Assembly: GCF_000344685.1 (NCBI RefSeq) | Contig: NW_006920430.1 | Coordinates: forward strand, 120,766 to 184,765 | Origin: Gloeophyllum trabeum ATCC 11539 | Lineage: Eukaryota > Basidiomycota > Agaricomycetes > Gloeophyllales > Gloeophyllaceae | Length of the DNA: 64,000 nt | Direction: 5' to 3' | Shown: positions 13,300 through 24,948 of the stretch, one piece after another | Numbering within the stretch: the stretch's first letter is position 1 | How the letters are laid out: each line of letters opens with the position of its first letter | Program-made: the position numbers and the translations under genes | The notes under the pieces: generated by a model | The model's input: only the letters and a program-made list of their open reading frames with translations | Told to the model about the DNA's origin: nothing | Databases searched by the model: none

Positions 13300-14540
13300 T
13301 GTAGATCGCCGACGTGGCAAAGACTAGCCCAACTCAATCGTTTCTCGTTTTCATTTTCTCGGGCGCACTGGCACCCCTCCTGCCGACGCGGCGACACGGA
13401 GAAACCCGAAGTTATTGAGTGTGCATTTTCTGGCGGGTTTCTCGTCGCATGCTAGACACCACAGCTGTCAGATAGCTTGTGCTCATCCCATATTCTCAAA
13501 TAGGCATATGTTACAATTCATGTAGATACCAAATATAGTATTTTCTATCCCTCTCCGAACCTCACTCCTCTCATGGCGGATTGGGACGGTATGCGGCAGT
13601 ATCAGCAGGGTCACTCCTGCCCTAGCTCAGTAGTTGCAAGGGTGCCACTGCCAGAACACAACTGAGGGCTCGTCCAAAACAAGCCAAAAACATATCGTAT
13701 TAGGCAATGACATAAGCAACCGAGAGCCTGGTACATCAGTGCAGCGCATGGCAATTAAAAGTCCGCCCCAGAGAAACGAGAGAAACAGCTCCTCGAGCTG
13801 TTTCTCGTTTTCTCGCTCGCGCTGAGATCCCAAATCCGACCGCCGTTCGGCAAGGACCCCCAAAGGCTTCAGCGCACTGAGAAAATGAGCGAGAAACCCT
13901 TACAGTGCTTTGCATAAAAGTCCGGAAACTGTGTTTCGCGCGTTTCTGTTTGTCCTAGCCAAACAATACCTTATAGGGTAACGCGTCACAGAGGGCGCGA
14001 CGGTTCTTCGAGTCAGCCTATATGGCTCCTGGGACACAAATGCCCGTCTCAAGGCTGAATAACGTTCCGAGCTGTATTTCTCCAGCATATCGAGCACGCA
14101 GAGGTCAAAATCCCCCAAGAACGACCCTCATACATGGATGTCGAAGCATCCCGCCAACTAGTCAGCAGCCTTCAACAGCCCGCGCTACGGTGATCGAACA
14201 CCCCATATAGGTTTGTTTGGCTGGCACAAACAAAATTTCGCGAATCACGGTTTCCGGACTTTATGTAATGCAAAGTACTGTATTGGGTCGTGGCGGTGTC
14301 AGCAGGTACATGTACCGTTCTCCGGACTCGGCGCGTGCCGGGCCCGACACTTGCCTTTCTCGTCGGTGTTGCCCTGCAAATTTTGTGCTCAGACGATGGT
14401 CCAGACGACGTCGATATCTTGGGAGGCGTGCCGCGATAAATAAGGCCAAGCGGCCGTCCTTGCTATGAAATCGTCCGTTCATCGCATGGGCGACCGAGTA
14501 CCTTGGCTTTATTAACCGTTTGCCACATCTGTCCCTCATG
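13300..14540. repeat. inverted-repeat-rich intergenic DNA, possible MITE-like insertion
   Basis: About 13338-13373 (TTTCTCGTTTTCATTTTCTCGG then GCACTGG) is repeated in inverted form at about 13870-13905 (CAGTGC before GAGAAAATGAGCGAGAAAC). That would give a ~560 bp element. Inside it, near 13778-13825, a near-palindrome reads GAGAAACAGCTC/GAGCTGTTTCTC followed by another TTTCTCGTTTTCTCG end. No transposase frame is present. Target duplications are unclear. The rest to 14540 shows no gene. Confidence 0.4.
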
Positions 14541-16820
14541 AGTCATATCCGCTCTACTCCCAAGAGTGCCACTTACGTCGACCCCGCTCTCCAGCCGTCA
14601 GCGCGTCGGCCATCCCCTATCATTCTCTTGCGAGCCACCCCTATAAGCTCCGTCTGACTCTGGACGTCGTCTCACGCAAGGAAGATCTTGCGACGCCCAC
14701 AAATACGTAAAGAACGACCACGAGCTAAACTTACCACCGGTCGTCCTGGCACTCAGCGCGTTCCGTCTTCTCCGGTATACCCGTTATTCGCCGATCCGGG
14801 GACCCCCAGCGCTGGGATGCGTTCTGACGGCGCAATCAGAACATGGGTGAACAGTTGAGCTCTGACCCCCACTGATCGCTGACAGTCTTTGCGTGTGCGT
14901 TCTCATGCGTCCATGCGCTGGTTGTAAGCTCCTCCTCCCCATTGCCTGCCGATTAGTTCGCGTACGTCTCATTCCCACTGGGTCAGCGGGAAGACGTCAT
15001 TTAAGCAACTCATCCAACTCTCTCGACTCGGACTTCACTTGTACATAGGTGAACGCTCATCGTTCAGATAACCCCCCCGCTCGCCGGTGTACCCGCGTCC
15101 GGTGTTGTCCGCCGTCCATCCAGCGCCGAGCGCTGATGGATGGTCACCTCTCCGGAACAATGCCCTTTGGATATCGCCTGAGCAAGATATCAGTGCGCGT
15201 TCTGGCCTGCAGAATCAGAACGTGGCTCGCTTCAGGGCCTATGATCTGAGCGCGCATGATGAGGCTGAGCGTTGTATGCGCGGTTGCGGACCCTCGCCAT
15301 CCCCCTTTGGCTGGGCACGAATACCGAAGTACTCTCGAGCTTGAATATCAAATCGCAGTACATCACTGGCACTAAGCCAAGCTAGAAATTCGACGCGATC
15401 GCGCATCCACGGCACCCAGAGAACTATTATAGAACTCGTGGTCAAAGGTGAACCTTCCGGTCGTCCTGTCGCTCGTTACTCCAGCACGGCTCGCGGGACG
15501 CCATATATGCAAGATGACCCGAAGGGCGGAATCGGAATCGGAATCGACAAGGGCGAGCGGTTGAGCGTGCCTCTGCGCTCTCCCACCCGCGGCCCAGACT
15601 ACCCCTGCTCGTCATCCGAATGCGGCTGTTGCTGGCGGATCGAACTGGCCCTGCTACGGAACACGCTCGACGGGCGTTGGATGCGATAGTTGCGCGTCCA
15701 CGGCGGATATATCACTATCGCGCGTGATCTCGGAAGACGCCATAGGATTGAGAGCTGGCTCTGCGCGCGCCTACATATCTTTTGTCAGCACTCCCAAGTT
15801 CTGGCCTACACCCTCAGGGAGTCAAGTGGCCGCGCCGCTCGTACCGCCCGTCTGCTCCCTCCGCCGCGCTCCGTTCGGCTAACATACCCGGCGCCCTGAA
15901 ATTGCGGGTGCTCGCTCGACTTACTCGAGCCGTTGGCGCCCCTCGCATTCGCAGCGCTCGTTCACTGCCCAAGCACCCCTCGCCTGACGCCCGAAAATCG
16001 CGTCCGCTCGGGGACTAGTATTTGGGCACTGGCGGATACGACTGTACCGGGACTCGTGCACGGCTCCTCCAAGCTGCTCGGGACCAGTCCGAGCCCGTGA
16101 CCGTGCGGGGGTGGCCCGCGGTCCATAACAGTAAGCGCTTCCTTCGCTTATAATATTCACTGTCGTTCTGATTCCTGAGAAGGCCGGGTTTTCACGTCCG
16201 CGCGGGCGATCCTAAGCTCGTCCCCAAGCGCTCGAGGCCTACAAGAGGGGAAGGGATTCCGCTAGGCTAGAGAGGAACAGTCGCACTTTGTATCTCGTAC
16301 ACCCTGCGATCTGCGTATCTGGAGCCTCTTCCCAGGCCACCTCTTGCGGACGGGTACGCAGCGCTTCCTCTCAGCGGTATGGTGTTTTCATACACTGCAC
16401 TTGCACCTGCCAGCCCGAGCAACATCGACGCGAGCTCGTGCCGTGCCGCTCAACTGCCACGGCATTGGTAAGAAGTGGTAACGCCGGCAGGAACTTTGTA
16501 GACGAAATGCGCAAGGGGGACAGGCCTGATGTCTGAGTCTCATTCCCTATTCAGACGTCGAACGCTCTTAGGCTCGAGTCCTCGTAGTTTTTATTCGGTA
16601 ATCTCACGCAAAGATTATCGAGTCGCCCGAGCTATCATGACAATATACAGTAGAACCAGCACTGAAGATTCAAGATCGGTCATTTATGAAGAATGATAGT
16701 ACATGCAAGACTGGCAAGTGGGACTTCCTCCTCCACCGGGCCCAGTGGCACCCGTACATGCCATCGGAAGGAAATGGACAGGGGCTGCTGCGTTCTGTTT
16801 CCTGATAATAGATCCTAAAC
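14540..16820. other. GC-rich intergenic region, no gene recognised
   Basis: Many short open frames with high-GC codons on both strands but no domain, no continuous exon set and no shared motif with the genes in the window. A short GGAATC tandem run lies at about 15528-15545. It could be decayed coding sequence. Confidence 0.35.
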
Positions 16821-17285
16821 TCACTCTTCCTTCCTATCCTGCACTTGCTTGAGCTCGAGCAGCAGCACGTCGGATAAACCTCGTCCGTTCGTGATCTGTG
16901 CCACGTCTAGTCGAGGAAATAGGCTATCGAGCCACAGCGCAGCATTGTACACTCTGGTACCTGTGTAGAGAAACTTTCTAATGGACAGGTGCGTCAAGAC
17001 GCTCGAGCATTCCTCAGCAGAAATGATGCCCGGATCGGCACCAGTCCCATGCAGTCCCTTAGCATCCACCGAGTGCAAGTGTAGGTGCTGCAGGAATACG
17101 TGAATCCAAGGCGCGTATACGAGCCTCTGGTATGTGATCTTGCAGTTGGGGATTTCTAGACGAAGCTTCCTGAGAGAACACTATTGGAAGAGCAGATCGC
17201 GGATGCCATCGTCTGACAGGTGAATATAGGGCGCCCGACGGGGCTCTATTTCGACGGTCAGCTCTTCCAGGAGGCAGAGCAGAGT
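16821..17285 (-). pseudogene. 3' fragment of an F-box/LRR-like gene
   Basis: The frame running from about 17285 down to the stop at 16821 matches the C-terminal ~150 residues of the F-box/LRR-like protein encoded at 55351-56962. Equivalent pieces include LEELTVEIEPRRAPYIHLSD, ITYQRLVYAPWIHVFLQHLH and LDSLFPRLDVAQI. An in-frame TAG follows LLFQ near 17180, and the frame has a further stop upstream, so the 5' two-thirds is missing. It is therefore a truncated, broken copy of that family rather than of the exact gene, because identity is only moderate. Confidence 0.7.
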
Positions 17286-17514
17286 CAGAGTTCAAATACG
17301 GAAGTGGTCGATAACTTGCGCTGCCCTCCCTCGCGTCTAGGTACAGTTGTGGCAAACCCAGACTTGGGGCGGACACGGATGATGAGGATCTTGACTCACC
17401 TCACATCGATTGCGACACCGCCAGCGGAAGCGTCTTTGTGTCTCGCGCGCGGGTGCACACTGCGGGCAGAGACCGATGTCCCGCCGGCGGGCATGCCAGG
17501 AACATCTCCCTGAT

Positions 17515-17678
17515 GGGAGAACACTTTCCTAGAATGTCCTTTGAGTGAACAAAGAAAGGTCTGCGGGACATTTACTATGGTCCCTAAAAATCAGGGGACA
17601 TTTAATTAGCATTGTCCTTTCATTCTTTATGTCTGTATCTTGTTCTGATACGGAGCATCCTAGGAAAGTGTTCTCCCA
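17515..17678. mobile_element. MITE-like element with terminal inverted repeats
   Basis: The left end GGGAGAACACTTTCCTAG and the right end, read on the other strand, agree over 18 bases, then AATGTCC versus GATGCTCC. The 164 bp unit has AT-richer contents with no coding frame. A target-site duplication is not obvious. It lies between the F-box/LRR fragment and the sliver of the Ser/Pro-rich gene. Confidence 0.6.
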
Positions 17679-17739
17679 CCCTTGCCGTGAAAGATGAATG
17701 ACCGGTGGCGGGACACCGGTCCTTGCCCGCTGTGGCATT

Positions 17740-17818
17740 TCCGCATGTTAGACCGTAGACGAAGAAAGCTGCAGTGATAAAAAATTTACATCGGGGCGAG
17801 CACTGGCAGTCTGCATGG
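17740..17818 (-). pseudogene. 5' sliver of the Ser/Pro-rich gene found at 24949
   Basis: About 75 bp on the minus strand read MQ-ARPDVN then LQLSSSTV, matching the first ~22 residues of the gene that starts at 24949 and of its truncated inverted copy at 39437. Similarity then stops at about 17740. It sits left of N1 in the same orientation as the longer truncated copy that sits left of N3, pointing to shared ancestry of the two flanks. Confidence 0.65.
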
Positions 17819-17819
17819 A

Positions 17820-18732
17820 TCTCAACGAGTGCGGCACGAAACTCCTGCTGCCCGGGCAGAAGGGGGTATAATAACGCTGAACTCTGCAGAGTTTTCTCAC
17901 GAATGCCCTCTGTTGAACACAGAACTTCAAGGCTTCATAGACAGTACTCAGCAGCTCATCGGAGTCGCCAGCGACGTAGTCGACGAACTGGCAAATGCAG
18001 ACAGCGGTGACCGTGGGAAGAGTTCGTACACCCGTCACACGGCTGCTCATTGGATAGACATTCCAAAGAAAATCGATGCAGCTTGTCAAGGGCCTGGCTA
18101 AAGTGAATTCTAGTCTGAAATTCCCCAGTCTATATTAGCTGTGTGTAGTATCCACCGACTTCTTCGAGCTATCAGATACAGTTGGCTGACCGGGAGCACA
18201 TGAATGCGCCATATGGATAAAGACTAAATAAAGATGCCGGGCAATTATATTCACCATAGCCAGCATCATCTATTTATTTATCAAGTATACCGTAGACGAG
18301 TGATATTGCTGGTGGAACTACCGGTGGCATCTGCGTGGAAACCCGCGTCGACGGGTCGGGTACGGGTACGCGGGTGTCGGTTTCGAGAGCTCGTCGAACG
18401 ACGCGTTCTCGAAACCGCCGGGTCAAGGGTACGGCCAAACCCGACCCGTACCCGTACCCGCCGGTACCCTTGCCCGCAACCAGCACGGGTTCCCGTAACC
18501 CGTCCTTTTCACTACTATCAAGGAATCAACGGAAACCATCTGGGGCTCACATCCAGCAGTGATAGGTTAGATCACAGTGACTTATTATCATACACTTCAC
18601 AGAAGTGCGAAATACATAGTTACATCATACATGCGTTCACTGCAGTCAAGGTATTTCGGCAGTCGCTAAGAACTAGTTCATACAGATATGGAAGTGGTGA
18701 ATATGGAGCGGTCCAAAATTCTCTCGCCGTGG
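17820..18732. other. intergenic region with palindromic GC block
   Basis: Between the gene sliver and the end of N1. A hairpin-forming block lies at 18352-18500: the perfect 11 bp arms CGGTTTCGAGA and TCTCGAAACCG (18378-18388 and 18407-18417) sit between tracts of GGGTACGGGTA and TACCCGTACCC. No gene is recognised. Confidence 0.5.
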
Positions 18733-20191
18733 CTACTTGCCGGCTCCCCGACTTCCCCCCGTACCTCCATGTCCCCCCTGCGGCTCAAGAGTGAGCACCT
18801 GCGGCGTATGGGATGCCCTGTTTTGCTTCTCGGTCACTTCTTTTGCCTTCTTGTTATAGTCCCTCTCCAGGGTTTCCCACATATCGGCCATGTTCTTGAC
18901 AGAGAGCCACGCACCGAACAGGATCAGGCGGCGAGCACCTTGATCATCCGCATACATCCAGGATATCTCTTTATCTGAGGCCAGAGGCTGCTTAACCGGC
19001 TGAGTGCGCTCCTTTCTGTTCCCAACAACTTCTTGATCCAGTTTGCTTTCCTCTTCATCAAAGGAAACCTCCTCGCCTCGCTTGACCGCCTCTGTCTCTT
19101 GCGAGCCAGAAACATCGATCTGAACATCTTGCTTCTTGGGCTGTGCTTGCCTGGTGTAGCGCTTTGCATCTTCGTACAAAGTGCTCGGAACGAGCACTAG
19201 CAAGTTATTTCTGTAGTCACCGAGAGCGGAATAGCTGGTACCGTAGTGAACCGCATAACGGAGCATCTGCTGAAGAGATGCCCGCACCCCCTTCACGTGT
19301 CCACCATACTTTCTGGTGGGAATGACTCCTCCAAGCTTCACTTTCTCTGCACCAATCCGCATCAGCGCTTCGGCATCTATCTGTCCCAATTTCTGTATTC
19401 ATATATGCAGAGTCGGCTCCTGGTCAAACAGAATGAAGTGTATGACACATACCTTCGCTTCATACGGGAGTAAGTTCAACTCTATCTCCCAAATTTCTTT
19501 GTCTTCATGGGCTTCAGTCAGCATACTTTTGCTGGTGGTAGGTTTCTCCGAAACCATCTCTCTGGCCACCGCATCCTGCCTTTGCCTCATCCCACGAGTC
19601 ACATGATTCTTCCTCTCGAATATGACCGAGAATATGAGATCTGTGCGGACGCCCCCGGCAACATCTCTCTGATTAACAGAACTCCAGTTCTCTGCAGGGA
19701 GCTGAATATAGGTGTTGTAGGCCATAGTACTTGCGGCCTCCCGAAGACGAAAGGTAAGGGACTGGTTCGCAGCATGGACTTTCTTGTCCTCGACTTTTTC
19801 GGGCTCCATCAACTGCCAAATGGGATGCACCAGTTGCGAATGCAGTGCTGTTCTGGACAAAGGTCATGGCCTATCATATGAACACGATAAGATTTGCGTA
19901 CACCGTGGAGCCTTCGCTTTCAATATACTTTGTAGCAATACGAAGTGTCTGCGGAACTATGTCCACGCTCTTCAGCAAAGCTTCAAACGTTTCGAAGTCT
20001 ACATGTTCATTGAGAAGCATGGGGGCCTTTTTCAGGGTGTAGTCGGAGAGAACTTGATTTGCCCACAAGGCCGTCTTGGAGCGGCCCCTATCACCGATAT
20101 TCGTGTCGAGTAACCCTTTCCCCGGCGCTCGATAAACCTGGGGTAAATTAGAGGCTACCCAAGCCTCTGATTTTCCGGGTACTGAAGTCAT
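18733..20191 (-). CDS. PD-(D/E)XK-like nuclease-family protein N1
   Basis: Three exons, 20191-19902, 19852-19453 and 19392-18733, give 449 aa without a stop. Exon 1 (290 nt) has exactly the length of exon 1 in N2 and N3. The conserved core reads D160-x-A-G-G-V-R-x-D168, then E228-A-K230 at the exon 2/3 joint, then QMLRY at 272-276 and a predicted strand NNLLVLVP. This order (Asp, ExK, QxxxY helix) is that of RecB-like PD-(D/E)XK nucleases, though the D-to-ExK gap of about 60 residues is long and implies an insertion. The region near residues 300-370 is charged and low in complexity. No signal peptide or membrane segment is seen. It is head-to-head with kinase B1 over 797 bp, and a TATA box lies 77 bp upstream of the ATG. 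Nuclease activity is inferred. The closest relative in the window is N3. Confidence 0.78.
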
Positions 20192-20988
20192 TGTGCGTCG
20201 AGGCTGTTGGATGCTGAGTGGGGAGTGCTGCAGTATTCAATGCTGCCTCTACAGCAAGACTGGGTGGTTCTTATATCACTACATCTGCTAATGCGTTTGT
20301 ATTCTCGGTGTATCCGGCACACCAATAGAAGCTTGTATTCATATTCCGAATACAATGTATGGGTAATTAGGGGAATTCTTAGGACCTGTTGCGGAAGATG
20401 TCGTCAACAGCAGTTGATTTGCATGTAAGAGTCAGATCATCTTACAGTTCCTGATGGCAGTGTGACCCAACCCCTCTGGGCCCCCTATATCCTCGTCTCA
20501 GAGGATCAGGGTTGGACTCATACCTCCCTGCGAATACTGACAGCTCGATTTGGGGACATTGTGAGAAGAGGCCCATAAGAGAATGAACAAGGAACCCCTG
20601 CACAACATCGGCCGAGGTCCGAGCCTTGTTCATTGCAGAAATCAATGAACTCAAATGGTCTCGTGGCGTTCATGCGAAACAACTAAAGTTCTCAAGAAAA
20701 GCGGAGCATCCGAGTAGCACGGTTTTCCAGTGGGTTCGTCAGCTAAGTGATCGAGCTAGGACAGTATCTGCATCACAACCCGTGAGACCCGCACCGGAGC
20801 GTAAGAACAACAGATGAAGATAATGGTACTCGACACAAGGAGTGGAATCAGTTGTTTCAAACGACTGTGTGGCGCTAATTAACACGTGGCATCTCCAAAT
20901 GCCACCTTGAGCCTCAGAACCATAGTGTTCAACGCCAAGGTATAAATGCCTGCTGCCTGGATATATGGACTGCATAGTACGTCCCGGC
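20192..20988. promoter_or_regulatory. shared divergent promoter region N1/B1
   Basis: This 797 bp interval separates the start codons of N1 (-) and B1 (+). TATAAAT at 20941-20947 lies 48 bp before the B1 ATG. TATAAGAA on the minus strand (20268-20275) lies 77 bp before the N1 ATG. The same spacings occur in the N3/B3 interval. No open frame of note is present. Confidence 0.6.
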
Positions 20989-23338
20989 ATGTATGATTCG
21001 CTTAAGTCTGTCCCTGGCACGAGTTCACGCTCTCGCTCTCCCTCCGACCTGAAGCTCTACGTCAATGTCGACAGTCGCTACGGAGGACGTCATCTGGTTT
21101 CTCCAACAGTCTATTTGTCTTTCGCTGTCCCAGTATCTGCAGTGGATTGTAGCTCCAGATTCCTCAACCTCGAAGCCAGAAGCACGGCCTGTGAACATGC
21201 TGAAGCCATGGGTTCCGACCTGTCAGCAGACAGCGATGAAGATCCACCTACTGTTCTTAAGGTGCACAAGTGGTGGAACGAGCTCAGTCTCTCCTATCAG
21301 TTCCGATTTGATAATATGCTTTTGAGACTGCGGTCATGTCTTATTGATTGTCGGGATGATTACCTCTTGACTGCGAATAGGTGAGTTTCGAGTCTGATTG
21401 AGTCTCCTTATAACTGGGGTATACCAATAGCCTGATACCCTTGCCATTCTAGTCCCGTTACTGACAAATATTTGCTGCCGGTACTACGTTTTGCGAACCG
21501 TGATATCTTTGATGGGGAGAGTGATCTTGGGCCTCTGGAACTGAGAGAAGTGGCAATGACGAATGGTATACAACATCCTGTCTTAGCAATACTATCCTCA
21601 AACCTTTCCCAGTTATAGGTGAAGCTTTCATACTGGGATTCCATATTCATGACAAGACCCGAAGCTGGGATCCCAATCCCAAGTTCACCCCACTTATTGC
21701 AAAGCCACCTATGAACAAGAGGGCCTTGATAGCTGGGATATTCCTGGTGAGCTGCACTATTCATTTGTTTGCAAAGCTCAGACAATTAAAGTCCTTCGAA
21801 TTGGAGAAATCTGGCATAATACACCGGGATGACTTGACTAGCGACTCCTACCCTATTATGATTCCCTCGGGAAATGGGATCGGAGTGATTATCTCAGAAC
21901 TCAAGCGTTTATGTAATGCAACCGGTGCCACGTATGGCTTCTTGACCGACGAGGTCACCTCTGTCGTCTATGATAACTCCACGCCTCAACCGCTGGAACG
22001 GGTGATCCTGCAAGTCGTCGATCCCACGGACATATCCGTCCGTATGATGATGTCAATCCTGCTATGGGTTGAAGCAAACCGGTTTGGCATCCATGCTACA
22101 AGTATCTCGCCCCGTCCCAGTCCGTACCAGGGCGCCTTGTGGCAACAGTGGCTTAAGGTTCCCAGCAGCGGGAAAATGGAGGAGCTTGTGCTTTATACCC
22201 GCGCTATAAGCCCAAAACGCGGTATTCTCAAGAGAACATTCTCTGAGTTCGACATCTACACTCTGCAGCGCTGTCCAGGTGCATGGGACGGCTTCGTCGA
22301 ATGGAAACTGGCCGTGGAAGCAGAGGCGAAGGCATCGCCATTGAAAGTTGGAGACACCCTGAAGGTCCATTGGGATGCAATCGAGAAACGATACATGCTC
22401 TGGCGCGCCGAGCCTGACGCCTACTACCATGAGATTCCCGAAGAGTCGGCTCGCATTGCGCTGCGGTACACCAGACCGAAGGACCGTTCACTTCAGGCTT
22501 GGGCGGCCAAAGTGAAGCCCGGTGAACTATGCTTCAAGATAGAGGAAGTCAGAAGTGCCGGCTCCGGGCAGTTCTCTCAGGTCTTCTTCGGGAGGTTATG
22601 CGGCAAAGGACCGATGCTTTGTCTCAAGCTTTTCGATGAGCGCTACTTCCCTTTTCCTGGTGACCCTAGGGATAAGGATGGTCCGAAGGTAAAATTTGAG
22701 ACCACGCATGCAAGCGAGCTGCTCATGAACCTTCATTTTGCGGTGGATATGATCCGTCGTGAGGAGTCTGTCTATGACCGGCTCAAGGACTTCCAAGGCT
22801 CTTTCATTCCACATTGTTACGGGTTCCATACTGTGAGTGATATCTTCCCCAGACCAGTTGCTGAGATGATACCTTCACATTTTACCAGTTCACACTGCCG
22901 GGTGACACCTGGACGTTCCCCGGCATACTCATGGAGGTGATCGAGGGACCTGAATTCGCCGATTGCGATCCACGTGGGTGGACCATGGAGGAGCAACGAG
23001 ATTTCGTGAGTCGTGCTATACATTTGTCTTTCAGTGGTTTCAGGGGCTGACACCTCTCCTAGGTCACCCATGTACGGCACTGCGAGCGCGTATTCAAGTT
23101 CGCTGAGATCGAGCAGACCGACTGGAATGAAGGGCAGCTGCTGTGCCCCGTGGACTCCTCTGGCCAGCGGCACGCCGTGTTCATAGATTTCGCGTTTGCG
23201 AATCAGCGTCTGGGGGAGCATAGAGGGAAGCCACCCACGGATGACGCGGTATTGCTCAAGGTTCTTCTTCTGGATTCCGCAATCAATCCTCATGTCGTGG
23301 ATGAGTGCTGGTTTCCCTTAGTCGACGAAGAGCGGTGA
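20989..23338 (+). CDS. atypical protein-kinase-fold protein, B-type (B1)
   Basis: Six exons, 20989-21380, 21453-21565, 21619-21746, 21807-22832, 22889-23005 and 23063-23338, give 683 aa. An in-frame ATG at 20965 exists, but the TATA box at 20941 and alignment with B3 favour 20989. Kinase-core residues: beta-3 Lys about 485 (CLKLFDERYF), alpha-C Glu in RREESVYD, hinge-like GILMEVIEGP, catalytic-loop Asp about 612 (EQTDWNEGQLL) and metal Asp about 634 (IDFAFA). Gln617 sits where kinases have Asn. The first ~130 residues are polar and differ strongly from B3, while the rest is close to B3. Intron phases match A-type genes, so A and B share an ancestor; the exon 4 donor here is normal GT. It is paired head-to-head with N1. 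Substrate is unknown; an antidote or regulator of N1 is one hypothesis. Confidence 0.82.
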
Positions 23339-24948
23339 GAGGGTGCTGCACTATGATTTCGTGACCTTCTGCTATATATGGCGCTTTGACGAACATGGGT
23401 GCTATTGATTTCTTCTGCAATGTAATATTGTATGGCTACGTGTTCCGTTGTAATTTAAAGTGAGATTTAGTGAACTGAGACGTCCTACCCTGAGATTTAC
23501 CAGATCCCTCCAGCCTCACCATGTTCGCACTCATCATGCGGCTGAAGTCAGATTGGAAAGATCGAGAGCTGTGATCTCCAGCGCGAGAGCAGTACTAAAG
23601 GACTTGCTCTGATTATTTGGAAGGTCTCTTTTGGCATGCAAATGGGTGCTACCTCTCATGGTTGAGCACGGTCAGGGCACCCGGGTGGAGGGGTACACGG
23701 TGGTAGCTGCTTACCAAGAACGCGGACTCGGAGACTGCTCGGGAACGACCTCTCAGTACGAGTCGTGGGGATATTCTTATTTGAAAAGGCGACTCACCGC
23801 AGGTCGTGTATGACACAAGGCTGTGCGGATCCTGGCACAGAATAGTGCGACCTTTGTCAGTTATACAATCTTTCTCCAGAAACTTGATTGAAGGCCTTTC
23901 GTACGTGCACTATGCTGCGCTCCATCCTTTGCACAGGATGAGTAGTCTTCTCACTTAGGAAACGTCGAAGACCCCTTTTTTCGCTACCTTACATATTCCT
24001 TTAGTTCAAGGTGAGCTTCTCAGCATTGACGTGCCCCCATCCATCTTATATATGGGCTATGTGATATATCAGTCTTCTGTTAATACAGTACTCACTCGTA
24101 CAGGTCAGGTGGCTAGGATTTTCTGAGTGCGTGGCGAGACGAGTCAAGGGACCTATCGAGCAAATGCAGATATGTCTCAATTACAGGACTTGATACATCT
24201 ATTTTTCGCCGAGTAGTCCTATGGCTACTGTGTTCAAGAGCTGGTACTTCCCGCAGTGCTGTCAGTCATCTCTGATAGAGGAGAGATGATCAGGTGAAAT
24301 CCCAGCTTGGAAGAGAATCCAATCAAAATTTCCATCTCATAAAATGCTACTACCTATCTCAGTATGTGATACTGCTGCAGGGCGAGACGCAATCGACTGC
24401 CTCAAACTCCCAGTGATAACTATACACGTGAACCAGAAATAGGTCGTACGCGTGGGCGTCACAATCCTAGGTTAGAATTTCTATCGCTTCGTTGATCAAA
24501 TACCTGTATGTTTCCAGGTGTATCCATAGTCTCTGGCTCCCTTCATTGTGCTGCTCACGTACCAACAATCTCCTTCCAGACTTCCAGCCAATGAGCAGCT
24601 GCGAAGCCAAACAGGCAGGTGTACGATAGCTTCTCACGGCCTCCGCTGCTTGCAATGGCGAGCGCGTGCTCTGCCTCGACGCTGGCCTGCTTATTGGCAG
24701 CCAAACGACGTCTCTCATCCACCGGAAGACATTTGGTGACAGGTCTTATAAATTTCAGCGCAATTGAACGTGTTTATCTATTTCTTTCCTCCTGCGCGCG
24801 ACAATAGCGTCCGAAGCTGCCTCATTGTCTCCGCCCGTGCTGCAGCAGCTCAGTCTGCACTGCTGGGTCGAGCGTCTATCGCTCAACCATGCCATATCCC
24901 TCAAAAGGCTGAAACTTCTTTACGCCCACACCTAGTCGGCTAAACAAC
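23339..24948. other. intergenic region; right part duplicated at 39.4-39.8 kb
   Basis: From 23339 to about 24600 I see no gene. From about 24650 to 24948 the sequence is nearly repeated, inverted, at 39438-39780. It includes CTTATAAATTTC at about 24746, a likely TATA region for the gene starting at 24949. A long 5' UTR or upstream exon is possible. Confidence 0.45.

Noticed and set aside
21747..21806. Continuous open frame joining B1 exons 3 and 4 (from 21711)
   Set aside because: The 60 bp interval has intron borders, and the B3 and B2 copies splice at the same place, so the continuous frame is chance read-through.
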